DNA of 64,000 bases from Hydrangea macrophylla (Eukaryota > Streptophyta > Magnoliopsida > Cornales > Hydrangeaceae). The translations under genes and the position numbers were made by a program. Below, piece after piece: positions 24,515 through 36,050 of this stretch (the first letter of the stretch is position 1; each line of letters begins with the position of its first letter). A model generated the notes under the pieces. The model saw only the letters and a program-made list of their open reading frames with translations. It did not search any database and was not told the origin of the DNA. The DNA is taken from NCBI GenBank assembly GCA_033977485.1, contig CM066984.1, positions 44,089,100 through 44,153,099 of the forward strand, read 5' to 3'.

Positions 24515-24618
24515 TGGCACTCGATGAAAAGCAGCGGCACTCACTAAGTGCCGACTGGCAGTCACTGAGTGCCGTGTAGCACTCAGTGAGTTTCGGTCAT
24601 CCACTCTGAGTGCTGGCC
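24515..24618 (-). promoter_or_regulatory. B-type palindrome array upstream of antisense DUF7745-like frame
   Basis: At least four units of the GGCACTCACTGAGTGCC type in about 100 bp (GGCACTCACTAAGTGCC, GGCAGTCACTGAGTGCC, GCACTCAGTGAG and others). It lies just upstream, on the minus strand, of the ATGs at 24512 and 24422. It is the same motif as in the B LTR promoters. No convincing TATA box was found between array and start. Confidence 0.6.
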
Positions 24619-24978
24619 AGGGTTTAAATGGTTCATGGGTCAGTTTATAACTTGAATCAGCCCAAACCTATATGAAAATTTGAAAAGAATATCACCATTC
24701 ATCATTCAAACACCAATTCTCTTACACCATTCATCAATAAGTAATAAAGGCATTAACATTTTGAGTAAGCGAGGAGAATAAGCATGATACTGAAATAGTA
24801 ATCAAGCTTGAAAATAAATAGAATTCAAAATTGGCACACAGGCCACCATGGATGAATACTATCAATCCGCCTAAAATAAATTGGTTAAAAAGAGAGGGTT
24901 TTAGAATTCTCGTCCTCGCAGGGACGTAACCAAATGGGAAAAGAGGTCGACTATCCTCGACAGCAACGAGGATTTCTT
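24619..24978 (-). other. Intergenic gap between the two antisense coding regions
   Basis: About 360 bp downstream of the PMD stop and upstream of the DUF7745-like region. It is AT-rich without coding potential and probably holds the 3' end of the PMD transcript. Confidence 0.4.
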
Positions 24979-26211
24979 CTAGGTGCTTGTGGAGCTGTCT
25001 GGCTCCCCCCCAGCTCCACCATCTCCACCATTTCCTCCGTCACTGCCCTGGCCACTGTCGCCAGCACCTCCTGGATAGCCACCACCTTGATCCAGCTGGA
25101 AATCTTGAATTTGCCTCCTCAAGGCAACGAGCTTGGCCTCCTGAAAGGACAAAATAAAGTAAAGAATAAATAAGATGAATAATAAGTAAAAAAAAAGAAA
25201 ATAAAAAAATAGTAATACCATAGCTCTGGCCTGAAGATCGGCATTAGTCCTTGCTCCATTAGCCTGAGAAAGAGTTGGGATACAGTGGTTAGCATGAGAA
25301 TAATTATTTGAATTTTAAAAAGTGATAAGTAATAAGACGGTTGTTTTCAAAAAAAGGGATTTACCCTCCATTCGCGTCCATGAATCTAATATTGGACAGT
25401 GTGTGCGTATGATAGACCCTCTTCAGCGTAATCTCTAGGGATTGTATCGTATTGTAGCGGGATGGACGGGACATTCTGAGTATAAGGGGTCAGCTGGTAC
25501 GTGGTCTCCTAGCCCATATGGACCATAGGAATGTTCCATTTCCACTGTGGGAGAGCTGGAGGGTCAGCAACCCTGGGGACAGGCTGTAAAAGGGAATTCA
25601 AGTCTATGTGAGTATTATTGCAAAAATAAAAGGAAAATTTTAAAAGAGGACAAAAGGAATGAAATATCTATTACCCGGGTAACGTCCATAAGAGGAAAGT
25701 TGTGCATGAGGGAATTCAATCTAATATTGGGTAGCCGTCTGGACCGTCCAAATGATTTGCGATGTTCTCCCCACCTAGAGTGGCAACAAAGTCCTCGTGG
25801 TCTAAGGTCTCAGTGCTCCTCATGGTAGCAGGAGGAGCCCTCGGCACGTAAAAGGCTGGGGCAGCAAGTGACTATCTAGTCACCCTCTCGCCAAGGTACC
25901 ACTCCCGACACGCCTCTCCCACCATTAGTATCCTCATCCTGGAAAAACCTACAGCATCTTGGATCTCTTCGCTAGCCTTTGGAAGGGCCGCCTCCCAAGG
26001 ATTCCACACCACATGGACCTCCCGTAGATTGGTGAGGAGATTTCTATAGCCGACGAAGTCATGGGCCCCAACCTTTCGGCCCGTTGCTCCTTTTCTCCAT
26101 TTCAGGCCCTGAGGCATTATAGCAGCCTCACCATCTCTGGTACTGGGACCCCTCATGCGAAGGTACTCGTGAGACCAAATCTGCAAAAACTAAAATAAAA
26201 TAAATAATAAT

Positions 26212-26874
26212 TGATGATGCTAGAATTTGGTAAGAGTAAATAGAACAGTTTAAGGAGAGAGACAAAGACTATTTTTTGTATGTGGTTCGGCCCTATTAAT
26301 GAAGGTACCTACGTCCACGGGTGTGTCTGAGCACGTTCACTAGCAGATCACCGGCGGGCCTGGTGAGCCAACAAGAGGGGCGGTACTACCAGTAATACCG
26401 GCCGGGCATATGCGTATAATGGTGAATTTTATAGAGGTGCTGTGTAGACCAAAGAGTTGGCAGCCCCTTCAATGGGGGGTGAGAGGTCTCTTTTATAGAT
26501 GTAAGAGACCTACTCATACATGGATAAGGAAATATAATCCTATTGATATAGATTGGCATTAATTATGGGAATTTCCTAATTGGATTAGGAAATAGTATGC
26601 ACTTTCCATTAGTCTTCTAGCTTGAGTAGAAAACTGCCCGTAATGCTCGGGATCACGCCTGTGGGCCCGGATGAGCTGTTCCCGCGGCGGGATGTACATG
26701 TGCGGTTTTCCCGACCTGCTGGTCGGGTCGTAGATGAACCGCTCGGGATGATGAGTAGACTAAACCGCTCGGGGCTGATGCATCTGAGGAGTGGTGCATG
26801 ATTTACCCGGGGCACGGACTAGCTGCTGATTTGAACCGCTCGGTCATAAGATAGAGCCAATTTTGGGTGTATCA
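26212..26874 (-). repeat. C 3' LTR
   Basis: A 663-bp LTR reading TGATACACCC...GCATCATCA on the minus strand, with TATAAAA at 26491-26497. It matches the split 5' LTR nearly base for base. The polypurine tract GGAAATGGGGGGCAGT (26875-26890) abuts its start. Confidence 0.92.
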
Positions 26875-28219
26875 ACTGCCCCCCATTTCCAAGAGTGACC
26901 AGATGCTATATAGGGGCAAGTTTGGAAATTAGTTTGATGATACTTGCCACTGTCTGAGTGCTTTTGGAAGCTGCCTCGAGGCTTCTGAGCCTGGTGAGTC
27001 CTCGGGAATTGACTAAGAGTTGAGACCCAGCCTAGCTCGGGACCTTTTAGTGCTCGGGAACTGACCGGGAGTTGAGACCCGGCCTAATTCAGAGTCTTTG
27101 AATGCTCGGGAAGTGATCGAGAGTTGAGACTCGGCCTACTTCAGAGTCTTTTTTGCTTGAGTTAGCTCCTAGGATGGTTATCTTCTGCCCGTAAACCTTC
27201 GTCAAGGCTGTGGGTAGAAGGGTTTTACCATGTTGGAAAAGCTGACCTAAGCGTATTACTCTAGGGTCCTTTTTTATGTTGACTCCCCAGGATGGTTGTC
27301 TTTTGCCCGGCCAGCCTTCGTCAAGACTGTTGGGAGAAGAGCTTGACCATGTTGGTGGAGCCGACCTAAATCACGTTGCTTTAGGGTCCTTTTGCTCCTC
27401 TATCGTCGGCCAACCTAAGAGATTTTAGTCACCTCTATCGTCGGTTTGGACCTAAGTGGAGTTAATGCCTCTGAGTACTGTAGGTGGTCGGGTTGTCCAA
27501 GATTTTGTCTTGGTTATCCGCGAGGCTAGTAAATACCCGGTGTGATTACCTGTTTAGTTCACTACGCCATCTTGCCCCCCAAGCTTTCGCTAAGACGAGG
27601 GTCTTACAGAGGCTATGAACTGTAGGTAACCGACCTGGAACATGGTGGTTGCAAGGTCTTTTGAAGCTTGCCATCATTAGCTACCTAGGGGGTTTGCCCC
27701 CATCGTCGGTTGGACCTAAGCGAAGCCGGTGCCTCGGGCGTGACCCCGAGGTCTTTGGTGCCTGGGTTCGAAGCTCGAGGTCTTTTTAGTGCCTGAGTTC
27801 GGAGCTCGAGGTCTTTTTAGTGCCTGAGTTTGAAGCTCGAGGTCTTTTTAGTGCCTCGGGGTTAGGCCCGAGGTCTTTGTATGCCTCGGGGTTAGGCCCG
27901 AGGTCTTTTGTATGGCTCTCTATCAATCGGTGGAACCTCACGTGGTGATCATGCAAGTGCCTCGGGGTTAGGCCCGAGGTCTTTGTATGCCTCGGGGTTA
28001 GGCCCGAGGTCTTTTGTATGGCTCTCTGTCAATCGGTGGAACCTCACGTGGTGATCATGCAAGTACCACTGCAGTCGGGCTCATCTAAACCGATGGAGAC
28101 ACGAGGTCGGATTAGGATCGTCGGGCTCCTGACTTCTCTGTGCTAGAGGCAGAGTCAGAACTGCTTGATCTTGATCGATGTGAACTGGAGGTCGGGTCTG
28201 GGCTGCCAAACTCAGACCA
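26875..28219 (-). other. C non-coding 3' internal region with tandem repeats
   Basis: No pol remnant in any frame. The part nearest gag contains about three copies of a 32-bp unit (GTGCCTGAGTTCGGAGCTCG..., about 27757-27850) and an exact-length 106-bp tandem pair (27851-27956, 27957-28062) made of GCCTCGGGGTTAGGCCCGAG dyads. Blocks with CATCGTCGGTTGGACC and CTCGGGA.TTGA.CGGGAGTTGAGACC recur at 27000-27150 and 27400-27720. Confidence 0.7.
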
Positions 28220-29480
28220 CTATGAACTGGAGGTCGGGTCGGGGCTACCGAACTCAGACCGCTGTGAACTGAAGGTACTGTCAGAACTCCCGGGCTGATC
28301 TCGCTTTTGCTTATTTCTGGAAGACTCGTTGCTTTCTTGCCCGATGTCTTTGGTCTTCAGAAACTCTTCAGTGTCAATGTATTTTCCAACCCTCTCAGAG
28401 AGCCCAACCAAAGTTCCCGGTCGGTTTCTGTGGAACAACGCGGCGCACTTTGTGTGTTGAACTCTCGAGCAGAAGGCTATGATAGCAACAGTTTCATCAA
28501 GATCGTAGATGCTGAGCTTCTCTTGATTAAATCGGCCAGTGAACTCCTCGAGGGTCTCATTATTCCTTTGTATGACCGTCAGTAGATGTATGTCAAGCTT
28601 TGGCCGTTCGTGCATACCGATGAGCTGATTGATGAACTGCTTGCTGAGTTGCGTGAAACTGCGGACCGATTGGGGCTCCAACGAGTAGAACCATTGGGTG
28701 GCCAGGCCTTTCAAAGTGCTGGGGAAGGCTAGGCAGTTTAGTTCATCGGAGTTGGTGGCTAAGGCCATCTGAGCCTTGTAGGTCCGGACGTGGTCGACCG
28801 GCCTTTCCGAGCCGTTGTAGGGATCTAGGCGAGGCTGGTTGAATTTGTGCGGGATGGAAAACCTCGTGATCTGGCTGGAGAACGGGGACTCTGTCTCGGT
28901 ATTGGCCTGATTCTGAACACGATTTTGACCAAGCTTTTTGGCCACTCTGTCGATGTGCTTCTACAAGTCCTTGATTCAAGCTTCCACTTCTTCCCGATCG
29001 GTATCTGAGGAACTAGTCGGTTGGTGGAAGATGCTTCTTCATGGTGGGGTTTTGTCCTCTGGGATCAGGCTCGGCTATGACTCCGGGTAACCGTTTGCCT
29101 AGGGATAACTCGGCTCTTGACCGAGTTGCCCTAGACTGATTCCTGGGCCATATGCTCCTACCTTTCCTCTCGGGCAGCACGCCCACTGTTGATGTCTCTG
29201 GCATCCTCAACACGGGACGGGTTGGCTCGGGCACGTTGTCTGGTCAAGATCGGTTCCCGACCGTACACAACATTTCGGGTCGTTTCCCGGCCACTGGAGG
29301 ATTGCTTTGCTGGGCTAGCAGGGCTTCGATCTGTTGCTGGATTTGATCCTGGCCCACCAGGAGTTGCATGAGGGTCGCGGTGATCTGCTCAGATGTCATG
29401 GCTGCCGTAGCCAGTGCTGGGGCCGTAGGAACATCTCGGTTGGACCGCTGATCAGCCTTCTTACCATTTTTCGGTGGCAT
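28220..29480 (-). pseudogene. gag: C gag
   Basis: Retrotransposon gag of a non-autonomous element. The N-terminal part (ATG 29480, MPPKNGKKADQRSN, then a Gln-rich coiled segment LLVGQDQIQQQIEALLAQQ) is in one frame with stops at 29244 and 29013. The core continues in another frame and is open from 28945 to 28220: FNQPRLDPYNGSERPVDHV, WFYSLEPQSVRSFTQL, RNNETLEEFTGRFNQE, all hallmarks of the retrotransposon gag domain. No CCHC zinc knuckle follows. The 241-codon core is uninterrupted while the rest is damaged. Confidence 0.87.
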
Positions 29481-29660
29481 GACGATCAATCAAGAGATTT
29501 GTTGATGAGAAGACTTGTCGGTGATATGCTCAGATGTCATGGCTGCCGCAGCCGGTGCCGGGGCCGTAGGAACATCCCGGTTGGACCGCTGATCAGCCTT
29601 CTTACCCTTCTTCGGTGGCATGACGATCAGTCAAGAGATTTGTTGATGTGAAGACTTGTC
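29379..29660 (-). repeat. 141-bp tandem duplication over C gag start
   Basis: Two adjacent 141-bp copies (29379-29519 and 29520-29660), differing at about ten bases by eye. Each contains the gag ATG and MPPK.GKKADQRSN. The upstream copy, starting at 29620, reads through only 43 codons before a stop, so the duplication leaves a short upstream ORF ahead of the second ATG at 29480. Confidence 0.88.
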
Positions 29661-29662
29661 GT

Positions 29663-29680
29663 TTCCCACAGACGGTGCCA
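29663..29680 (-). other. C primer-binding site
   Basis: Minus strand reads TGGCACCGTCTGTGGGAA, three bases from the 5' LTR end at 29684. This type of PBS is common in plant Tat-like elements; the tRNA was not assigned. Confidence 0.85.
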
Positions 29681-29808
29681 AACTGATGATGCCAGAATTT
29701 GGTAAGAGTAAATAGAACAGTTTAAGGAGAGAGAGAAAGACTATTTTTTGTATGTGGTTTGGCCCTGTTAATGAAGGTACCTACGTCCACAGGTGTGTCT
29801 GAGCACGT

Positions 29809-31318
29809 TGTTAGGTTTGTGCCCTCAAACCATTACTTTATATATGAGACATTGACATTTTAATATATGGATATCAGCTTTACATTTAGTTATGTATGTT
29901 CCTTTCATGAGATGATTGTTATCCTTAAGTATCATAGTATGTAATTCGTGTATGTAAGAGATACATACAAGTGAGATATGAATTACTATTCTTTGTTACT
30001 TAGAATGTGTCACAGTGGATGATGAGACTGGATATCTCATTAGGTTTACACTGTAGCATGATTAACTACCATTGGATGGAGTGATTAATCTCAATCACTA
30101 GAGTTTAACTCTTAGTTAACATGCTAGTGCTTATAGTGCATTGACGGACCTGAGCTTTCCTATTGACACTCAAGACTGTCAATCAGTCGATAGGAAGTCA
30201 TAACTTGTATAAGGTACGTGTTCTTAATCTTGAGACGATTATGAACACAGACTGTGGATATGGTTGCTTTGACTTACCAATTAGTGAGGTCTATAGAAGA
30301 TCAACACCTGGGTATCTTGGGTATGTCATATTCATAGAGTTGTGAACATATATTGTCAAGACAGAATCTACCCTCTGTTTCAGAGTAAGCATTCCCTTGA
30401 GAATGTCACCAAGTCGATTATTGAGTACTGCAGTCTTGTTGATAAGAGTTATCAACATGTTTGGTAATCATGAGAGGTGAATGGGACTCAAGGAATACAA
30501 GAAGTAATCATGATTCAGGTTGACAGTAACAGTTATCCGACTCCTTTATATGATTACGAATGCTGAAGGTAGAGGGACATTAGTACAACATACAAGTCTA
30601 GTTATCGCTTCGGATATGTTCTTTTGCGTTGGAGTTCAGTTATCGTTTTATAGTGGAGTAAACGTTAACTGACCAGTTAGTTAGTTTTCTGATCAAAGAG
30701 TTTGGTCATGGTAGTTAACAAACTGGTCTGAGCCAACAATAAAGAGCCTAGGAGGTCCCACTCTTAGCTCCGCCAGGATACTTGGAAAGACACATGAGGA
30801 AGTTGTCAAGACAAGTTCAATCGATTGAAGTATGTTCGATCGATTGAAGTCTTGGCAGTCTCGATCGATCGAGAATGGTTCGATCGATCGAAGGTTTGAT
30901 TGATCGAAGATCTTCGATCGCTCGAAGTCTAGGTCGATTCTGGAAATCTATAAATAGGGCAGCTGCGTTCTGGAAAAGGAGTTCATCGTTTTAGAACGTC
31001 AGAAGCTGCAGAAACAATTTTTAGAGCCCCAAACCTTCTTTTTCCTCTCTATTAGAGATCCCACCATCTCTAGTCTCTCCGGAAAGCATCCGTAGGAGAC
31101 ATAAGGATGAAGATAACCTAGTGGAGGCTGCTGCATCACCAAGGAAGAAGAAGAAGAAAATCAGAATTTGGTTCAAGACACTAAGGTATAACTCTTGTCC
31201 CCTCTTGTGTGCATCTATGGAATTAACAAGTAGTAGATCCTGGGCTACCATTAAGTTTTTATAACTTGAATTTTTTGCTGCACGTTTAAACTTTTAACTT
31301 AAACCGGTTTTTCCATCA
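29809..31318 (+). repeat. Copia 5' LTR
   Basis: 1510 bp, TGTTAGGTTTGTGCCC to TTTTTCCATCA. The ATCGAT-type palindrome array at 30814-30937 is followed by TATAAATA at 30949-30956. The 3' LTR is closely similar but lacks one 19-bp repeat unit in the array. Confidence 0.94.
30814..30937 (+). promoter_or_regulatory. TTCGATCGATCGAA array, copia 5' LTR
   Basis: Six or more palindromic units (TTCAATCGATTGAA, TCGATCGATCGA, TTCGATCGATCGAA, TTTGATTGATCGAA) ending 11 bp upstream of the TATA box. The same motif is in the Athila-like LTRs. The first unit at 30814-30829 is TTCAATCGATTGAA. Confidence 0.7.
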
Positions 31319-33019
31319 ATTGGTATCAGAGCCACGCTCGTTTGGATCTATAGATGCATTTTTGGAACACTATTTTGATTGGCATGTTGATTTTAGAACT
31401 GTTTTTGAAACTGCATCGTCACAGATCTGTTTCTGCAGTGTCATCGCAGCAGAGTACAAACCTGTGATTGCATAGGATGCAAGGCGGGTTCGATTGATCG
31501 AACATTCTCTGTACTCAAGCGATCGAACAGGTTTCGATCGATCGAAACCTTCTGGTGTTCGATCGATCAAATAGAGTTAGATCGATCGAGACAGATTCTT
31601 TGTCAGGTTCTCTGTTTCACATTTTAAAGTGTTTTTGAAATTAAATACTTTAATTTAAAAATATTCTGTAAAATTTTCAAATCATTATGTGAAACAGACT
31701 ATTCAAGCGATTGAACAGTGTTCAATCGATCGAAGGTTCGAGCGATCGAACGGTCTTCGATCGATCGAACTGTGACAGAGAAGTAAGATGCTGTTTTAAG
31801 TTCTAATGCAGTATGTATAGAGTTTATATACTGTGTGAATCAATTAAGTGTTCTAATAGTTACATATATTTGTTATGTATGTATGGATGCGTGTACGACT
31901 AACCCTTTTGTAGCTAGATTAGTCTCTATCTCCCATGGCACCAAGTCATTTGAATATTTTGTATTTAAATTGTTTGAGATTGGTGCATGTTGTAATTTAA
32001 GTTTGGCTTGGTTTTAAGGCATATGTAAAGGGCGCTACGACTTCAATCCTACGAAAAGGAAAATCGCACCGGTTTCCCTAGCCTTTTATTTTGTTGTTGC
32101 TATTTCTATTTCTAGATAAATTGTAAGCTTTGAAAGAAGCATAGGACAAATGTAATAGAATTAGAAAATCCATGAAGATGGAGCAAGGAGCCGTTGTCCA
32201 TGAAGATGGACCTGGAGGCGATCAAACCAAAAGGAGGTTCTATGGAGATAGAGCCATGGGAGATAGAGGCATTGTTTAGATGTCTTTATTTTCAATTTTA
32301 GTTTTTTGTTTTATGTGCTTGGTTTGTGATTGGCATTTAATTATATTGTTACTACTTGCATGCACGTAAAACAAGTTTTCTAAAATAAAATTCAAAAACC
32401 ATTTCAACGCATTAGTAAACATTGGATGTTTATGGGTAATGTGTGAAAACATTTTTAAAAGCAAAATCCTTAATTTCTAAATCTAGTGGGAGAGGGTCTT
32501 ATTAATAAACACCCACGATCTTCCATTAACGGTTCACTGTAAGATGAGTGGTGCATTCTGTGTCACCTCATCAGGGGTGATCATTCCATACCGGGGGGGG
32601 GGGGGGGGGGGTGCATTACTCATTGGTTACTAGATGTGAACTTCCTTTGATAGAATCAATCAGACGTGTTAGAGGGTGACCACCACACGGAGGCGCTACT
32701 TGAGACGGTTGTGATTGGATCCTAGTTAATGGTACACACTAGCTAAACTATGAATAAGGGATCCCACACGGGGCATTATTCAGAAGCTTAGAGATCAAAT
32801 AGGTTCGGGAGTCATAACTTGTTTTGCAAGAGTTGCATAGCGGACAAGTCATGATTAAACGAAAGATCGAACATTGACCACCACACGGAGGCTTTATTCT
32901 TTCATTTCGATATTCCGGCGACTTTGTTTTAAAATAAGAGTTTTAAGGATTCTTTTATTTTAAACTGTCAAATTCTGATATCCATATTTATTTTGTTTGT
33001 TTGATTTTCAGTAATCATA
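31319..33019 (+). other. Copia PBS and leader with palindromes and poly-G
   Basis: The PBS is at 31321-31333. The leader carries two more ATCGAT-type palindrome clusters (31487-31591, 31703-31772), a duplicated CCATGAAGATGGA block (about 32170-32205), repeated ACCACACGGAGGC blocks (about 32681 and 32880), and a run of 19 G at 32593-32611. No ORF of note precedes gag at 33020. Confidence 0.7.
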
Positions 33020-33905
33020 ATGTCTGGATCTACATTTAGTCCACTTGCCACCATACTCACTCAAAACAAGTTAACTGGAAATAACTACACTGAATGGAAA
33101 CGTAACCTTGACATCGTGTTAACTGCAGAGGATCACATATATGTCCTCACCACCCCAAGCCCAGAAGAACCCGCGGCAAATGCTTCGGCAGCTGCCAGAC
33201 GCGAGTTCGACAAATGGAAGAAGTCGAATGGAATGGCTTGTTGCTATATTCTGGCCTCAATGGCTGGTGTGTTGCAACACCAATTCCAATCGAATGATTC
33301 TGCCAGTGACATTATCACATCCCTGAAAAAGATGTTCGAGGAGCATGGCAGGCCTGCTAGACAGGTAGCCATGCAAAAGATAATGAGTGCAAAGATGTCG
33401 GAAGGGACTCCAGTCAAGGAACATATTTTAAAAATGATTGGTTATTTAAACGAGCTGGAGACCCTAGGTGCCAACATCGATGCACAGAACCAAGTTGATA
33501 TGATCCTCAATTCGCTATCACCTTCATTCACTCAATTTAAACTTAACTATAATATGAATCAAATGAATTTTTCAATGAGCGAATTGATGAGTTCTCTTTT
33601 GGCAGCGGAAGGGGTGATCAAACCTGGGGTCAACGTCTTGAACGTTGAGAAAAGCGCTTCCTCTTCCCGGTCTACACCGAAAGGAAAGAAAGGAAAGAAG
33701 AAGGCTGGCACTGGTGGTCCAAGTGTTGGACTGGTCCCTAAGATTACAAAATCTAAGGGAAAAGGTAAGGGCAAGGGGAAGGTGGGTGGCGCAAAGGAAA
33801 GGGTTTCCAATGCGGTGAGAAGGGCCACTAGAAGAGGAACCGTCCAGAATTCTTAGCTACAAGAGTTCAAGGTATGATTGAATCACATGTGATTGAAGTA
33901 AGTTT
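33020..33905 (+). pseudogene. gag: Copia gag
   Basis: Forms the particle. ATG at 33020; 278 codons are open (MSGSTFSPLATILTQNKLTG). The copia gag signature is WKRNLDIVL, then WKKSNGMACCYILASM, LKKMFEEHG, and VKEHILKMIGYLNELETLG. The Lys/Gly-rich tail leads to the zinc knuckle at about 33805-33845, where a frameshift leaves the ORF in the wrong frame. In the correct frame FQCGEKGH is followed by a TAG in place of the usual Trp, and the first Cys is missing, so the knuckle is defective. Confidence 0.92.
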
Positions 33906-34871
33906 TATTACGGATACTTCAACACTTGGTGCATTGATTCTGGTGCGACTAACCATATCTGTAATTCATTGCAGGGGTTCAGATCAACCAGGAGGTGCAG
34001 TGATGGGGAAATCATACTTACTCTAGGTTCTAATGCAACCGTTTCTGCGGTTGCTATAGGAGTCGTAGTTTTAGAATTTCTAGACAATAAAGTTTTGATT
34101 TAATCAGATGTACTTTACGTCCCTTCAATGAGATGTAATTTAATTTCAGTTTCTAATTTATCGAATAATAGTTATTCTTTTCATTTTGGAACTGAAGTTG
34201 TTATTAAAAGAAATAGTTCTTTTATATGTTCTGGTGTTAAATCAAATGGTTTGTATGTGATCACTCCCAATATTTCTAAAGATTCTTGCTTGGAACTTAA
34301 TAACTCAATGGTAACTATACCATCTAAAAGAAAAGAACCTTCCACTAATCCAACAAGGCTTTGGCATATGAGGCTTGGCCATATCAATCTAAATAGGATA
34401 GGCAGACTAGTCAAAGAAGGGATCTTAAGCAATTTGGTTCTCGAACCAATGGAAGTCTGTGAGTCTTGTTTAGAGGGTAAGATGACCAAAAGGCCCTTTC
34501 CCGCAAAGGGCAACAGAACCAATGCATTGTTGGAATTAGTTCATACTGATGTGTGTGGACCAATAAATATTAGAGCAAGGGGTGGTTATGAGTATTTCAT
34601 AACATTTACCGATGACCACTCTAGGTATGGATATGTGTACCTAATGCAGCACAAGTCTGAAGCCTTTGAAAAGTTCAAAGAGTTTAGGGCTGAAGTGGAG
34701 AAGCAATTGGGCTCACATATCAAGGCCATTCAATCTGATCGAGGTGGCGAGTACCTCTCTAATGAGTTTATTGATCACCTCATACAGAATGGGATTCTGT
34801 CATAGTTGACTACACCTGGCACGCCTCAGTAGAATGGTGTAGCGGAGAGAAGGAATCTGACTCTTTTAGAC
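33906..34871 (+). pseudogene. int: Copia protease remnant, pre-integrase and integrase core
   Basis: The segment YFNTWCIDSGATNHICNS-like (about 33918-33970, out of frame) marks the protease Asp site. The GAG-pre-integrase zinc region follows (LWHMRLGHIN, CESCLEGKMTKRPF; 34355-34500). The catalytic core has HTDVCGPI (first Asp, about 34540) and QSDRGGEYLS (second Asp, about 34730). The Glu block NGVAERRN (about 34830-34857) lies beyond two TAG stops (34803, 34829) that replace Gln codons. Strong copia integrase, inactive as read. Confidence 0.88.
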
Positions 34872-36050
34872 ATGACTATGTCAATGATGAGTTATTCAGA
34901 GTTGCCATTATTCCTTTGGGGTTATGCTTTGGAAACCGCTGCATACATACTAAATCTAGTACCAAGCAAATCTATTCCCAGGACACCACGGGAGATGTGG
35001 ATTGGGCGCAAGCCTTCTTTGCAACATCTCCGGATATGGGGGTGTCCGGCACATGTGCTGAAAGGAAAGATGAGCAAGTTGGATTCTAGATCAGAAGTAT
35101 GTTATTTTGTAGGGTATCCAAAGGGTACTTATGGATGGTATTTTTATGATTCAAGAGAACAGAAAGTGTTTGTTTGTACAAATGCTATTTTCTTAGAGGA
35201 TGATTATATCATGAACCATAAACCCAAGGGAAGGATAGATCTGAGAGAAATAGAAGGAGAGCCCTCAGTCCAATCCGTAGTTAATAACGATGTAAATCAA
35301 GAAAATACCACTTCTTCACCCATTTTCGCACCGGTACCTCATCGTAGTGGGAGGATTATCAGCCAGCCTGATAGATACATGTTCTTAAGAGAAGTTTTTG
35401 AAGCTGTCTCCATAGAATCTGAATCTGATCCTGCCACATATGAAGAGGCAATGGCTGATGTTGATTCAGATCATTGGGTTAAAGCTATGAAGGCTGAATT
35501 AGAATCTATGGATTCTAATCAGGTCTGGGATCTTGTAGAACTTCTAGCCAATATTAAACCAATTGGTTGTAAGTGGATCTACAAGAGGAAAAGAGCATCT
35601 GATGGAAAGGTTGAGACCTATAAGACTAGGCTTGTAGCGAAAGGTTATACTTAGAGGGAGGGCATTGACTATGAGGAAACCTTCTCGCCGGTGGCCATGC
35701 TCAAGTCCATCAGAATACTCCTATCCATTGCTGCATGCCTAGATTATGAGATCTGGCAGATGGACGTTAAGACTGCATTCTTGAATGGCAATCTTGAGGA
35801 GGACATCTATATGCAACAACCAGAAGGGTTCATAGCTGGTCGGAAAGGTAACTTGGTATGAAAGTTGCAAAAGTCCATTTATGGGCTTAAGCAGGCATCT
35901 AGAATTTGGAACATCCGATTTGACCAAGCGGTCAATTCGTTTGGTTTTATACAAAATCTGGATGAACCTTGTGTATACAAGAAGTGTGAAGGAAAAGTGG
36001 TGGCTTTTCTTGTGCTTTACGTTGACGACATTCTACTCATTGGAAATGTT
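34872..36050 (+). pseudogene. pol: Copia integrase C-terminus and reverse transcriptase
   Basis: The integrase C-terminal part ([51 protein letters not shown]) leads to the RT of the RVT_2 family: [48 protein letters not shown], a TAG stop at 35652, YEETFSPVAMLKSIR, MDVKTAFLNGNLEEDIYMQQ, a TGA stop at about 35860, KSIYGLKQASRIWN, and the catalytic LYVDDILLIGN (about 36018-36045). Palm Asp residues persist; two stops break it. Confidence 0.92.

Noticed and set aside
27400..28062. GC-rich protein-coding exons
   Set aside because: Composition differs from the neighbourhood, but the signal comes from GCCTCGGGGTTAGGCCCGAG dyads and tandem repeats; no frame is open over the stretch.
31321..31333. 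Fragment of a tRNA gene
   Set aside because: It is the short PBS complementary to initiator methionine tRNA, with no tRNA cloverleaf around it.
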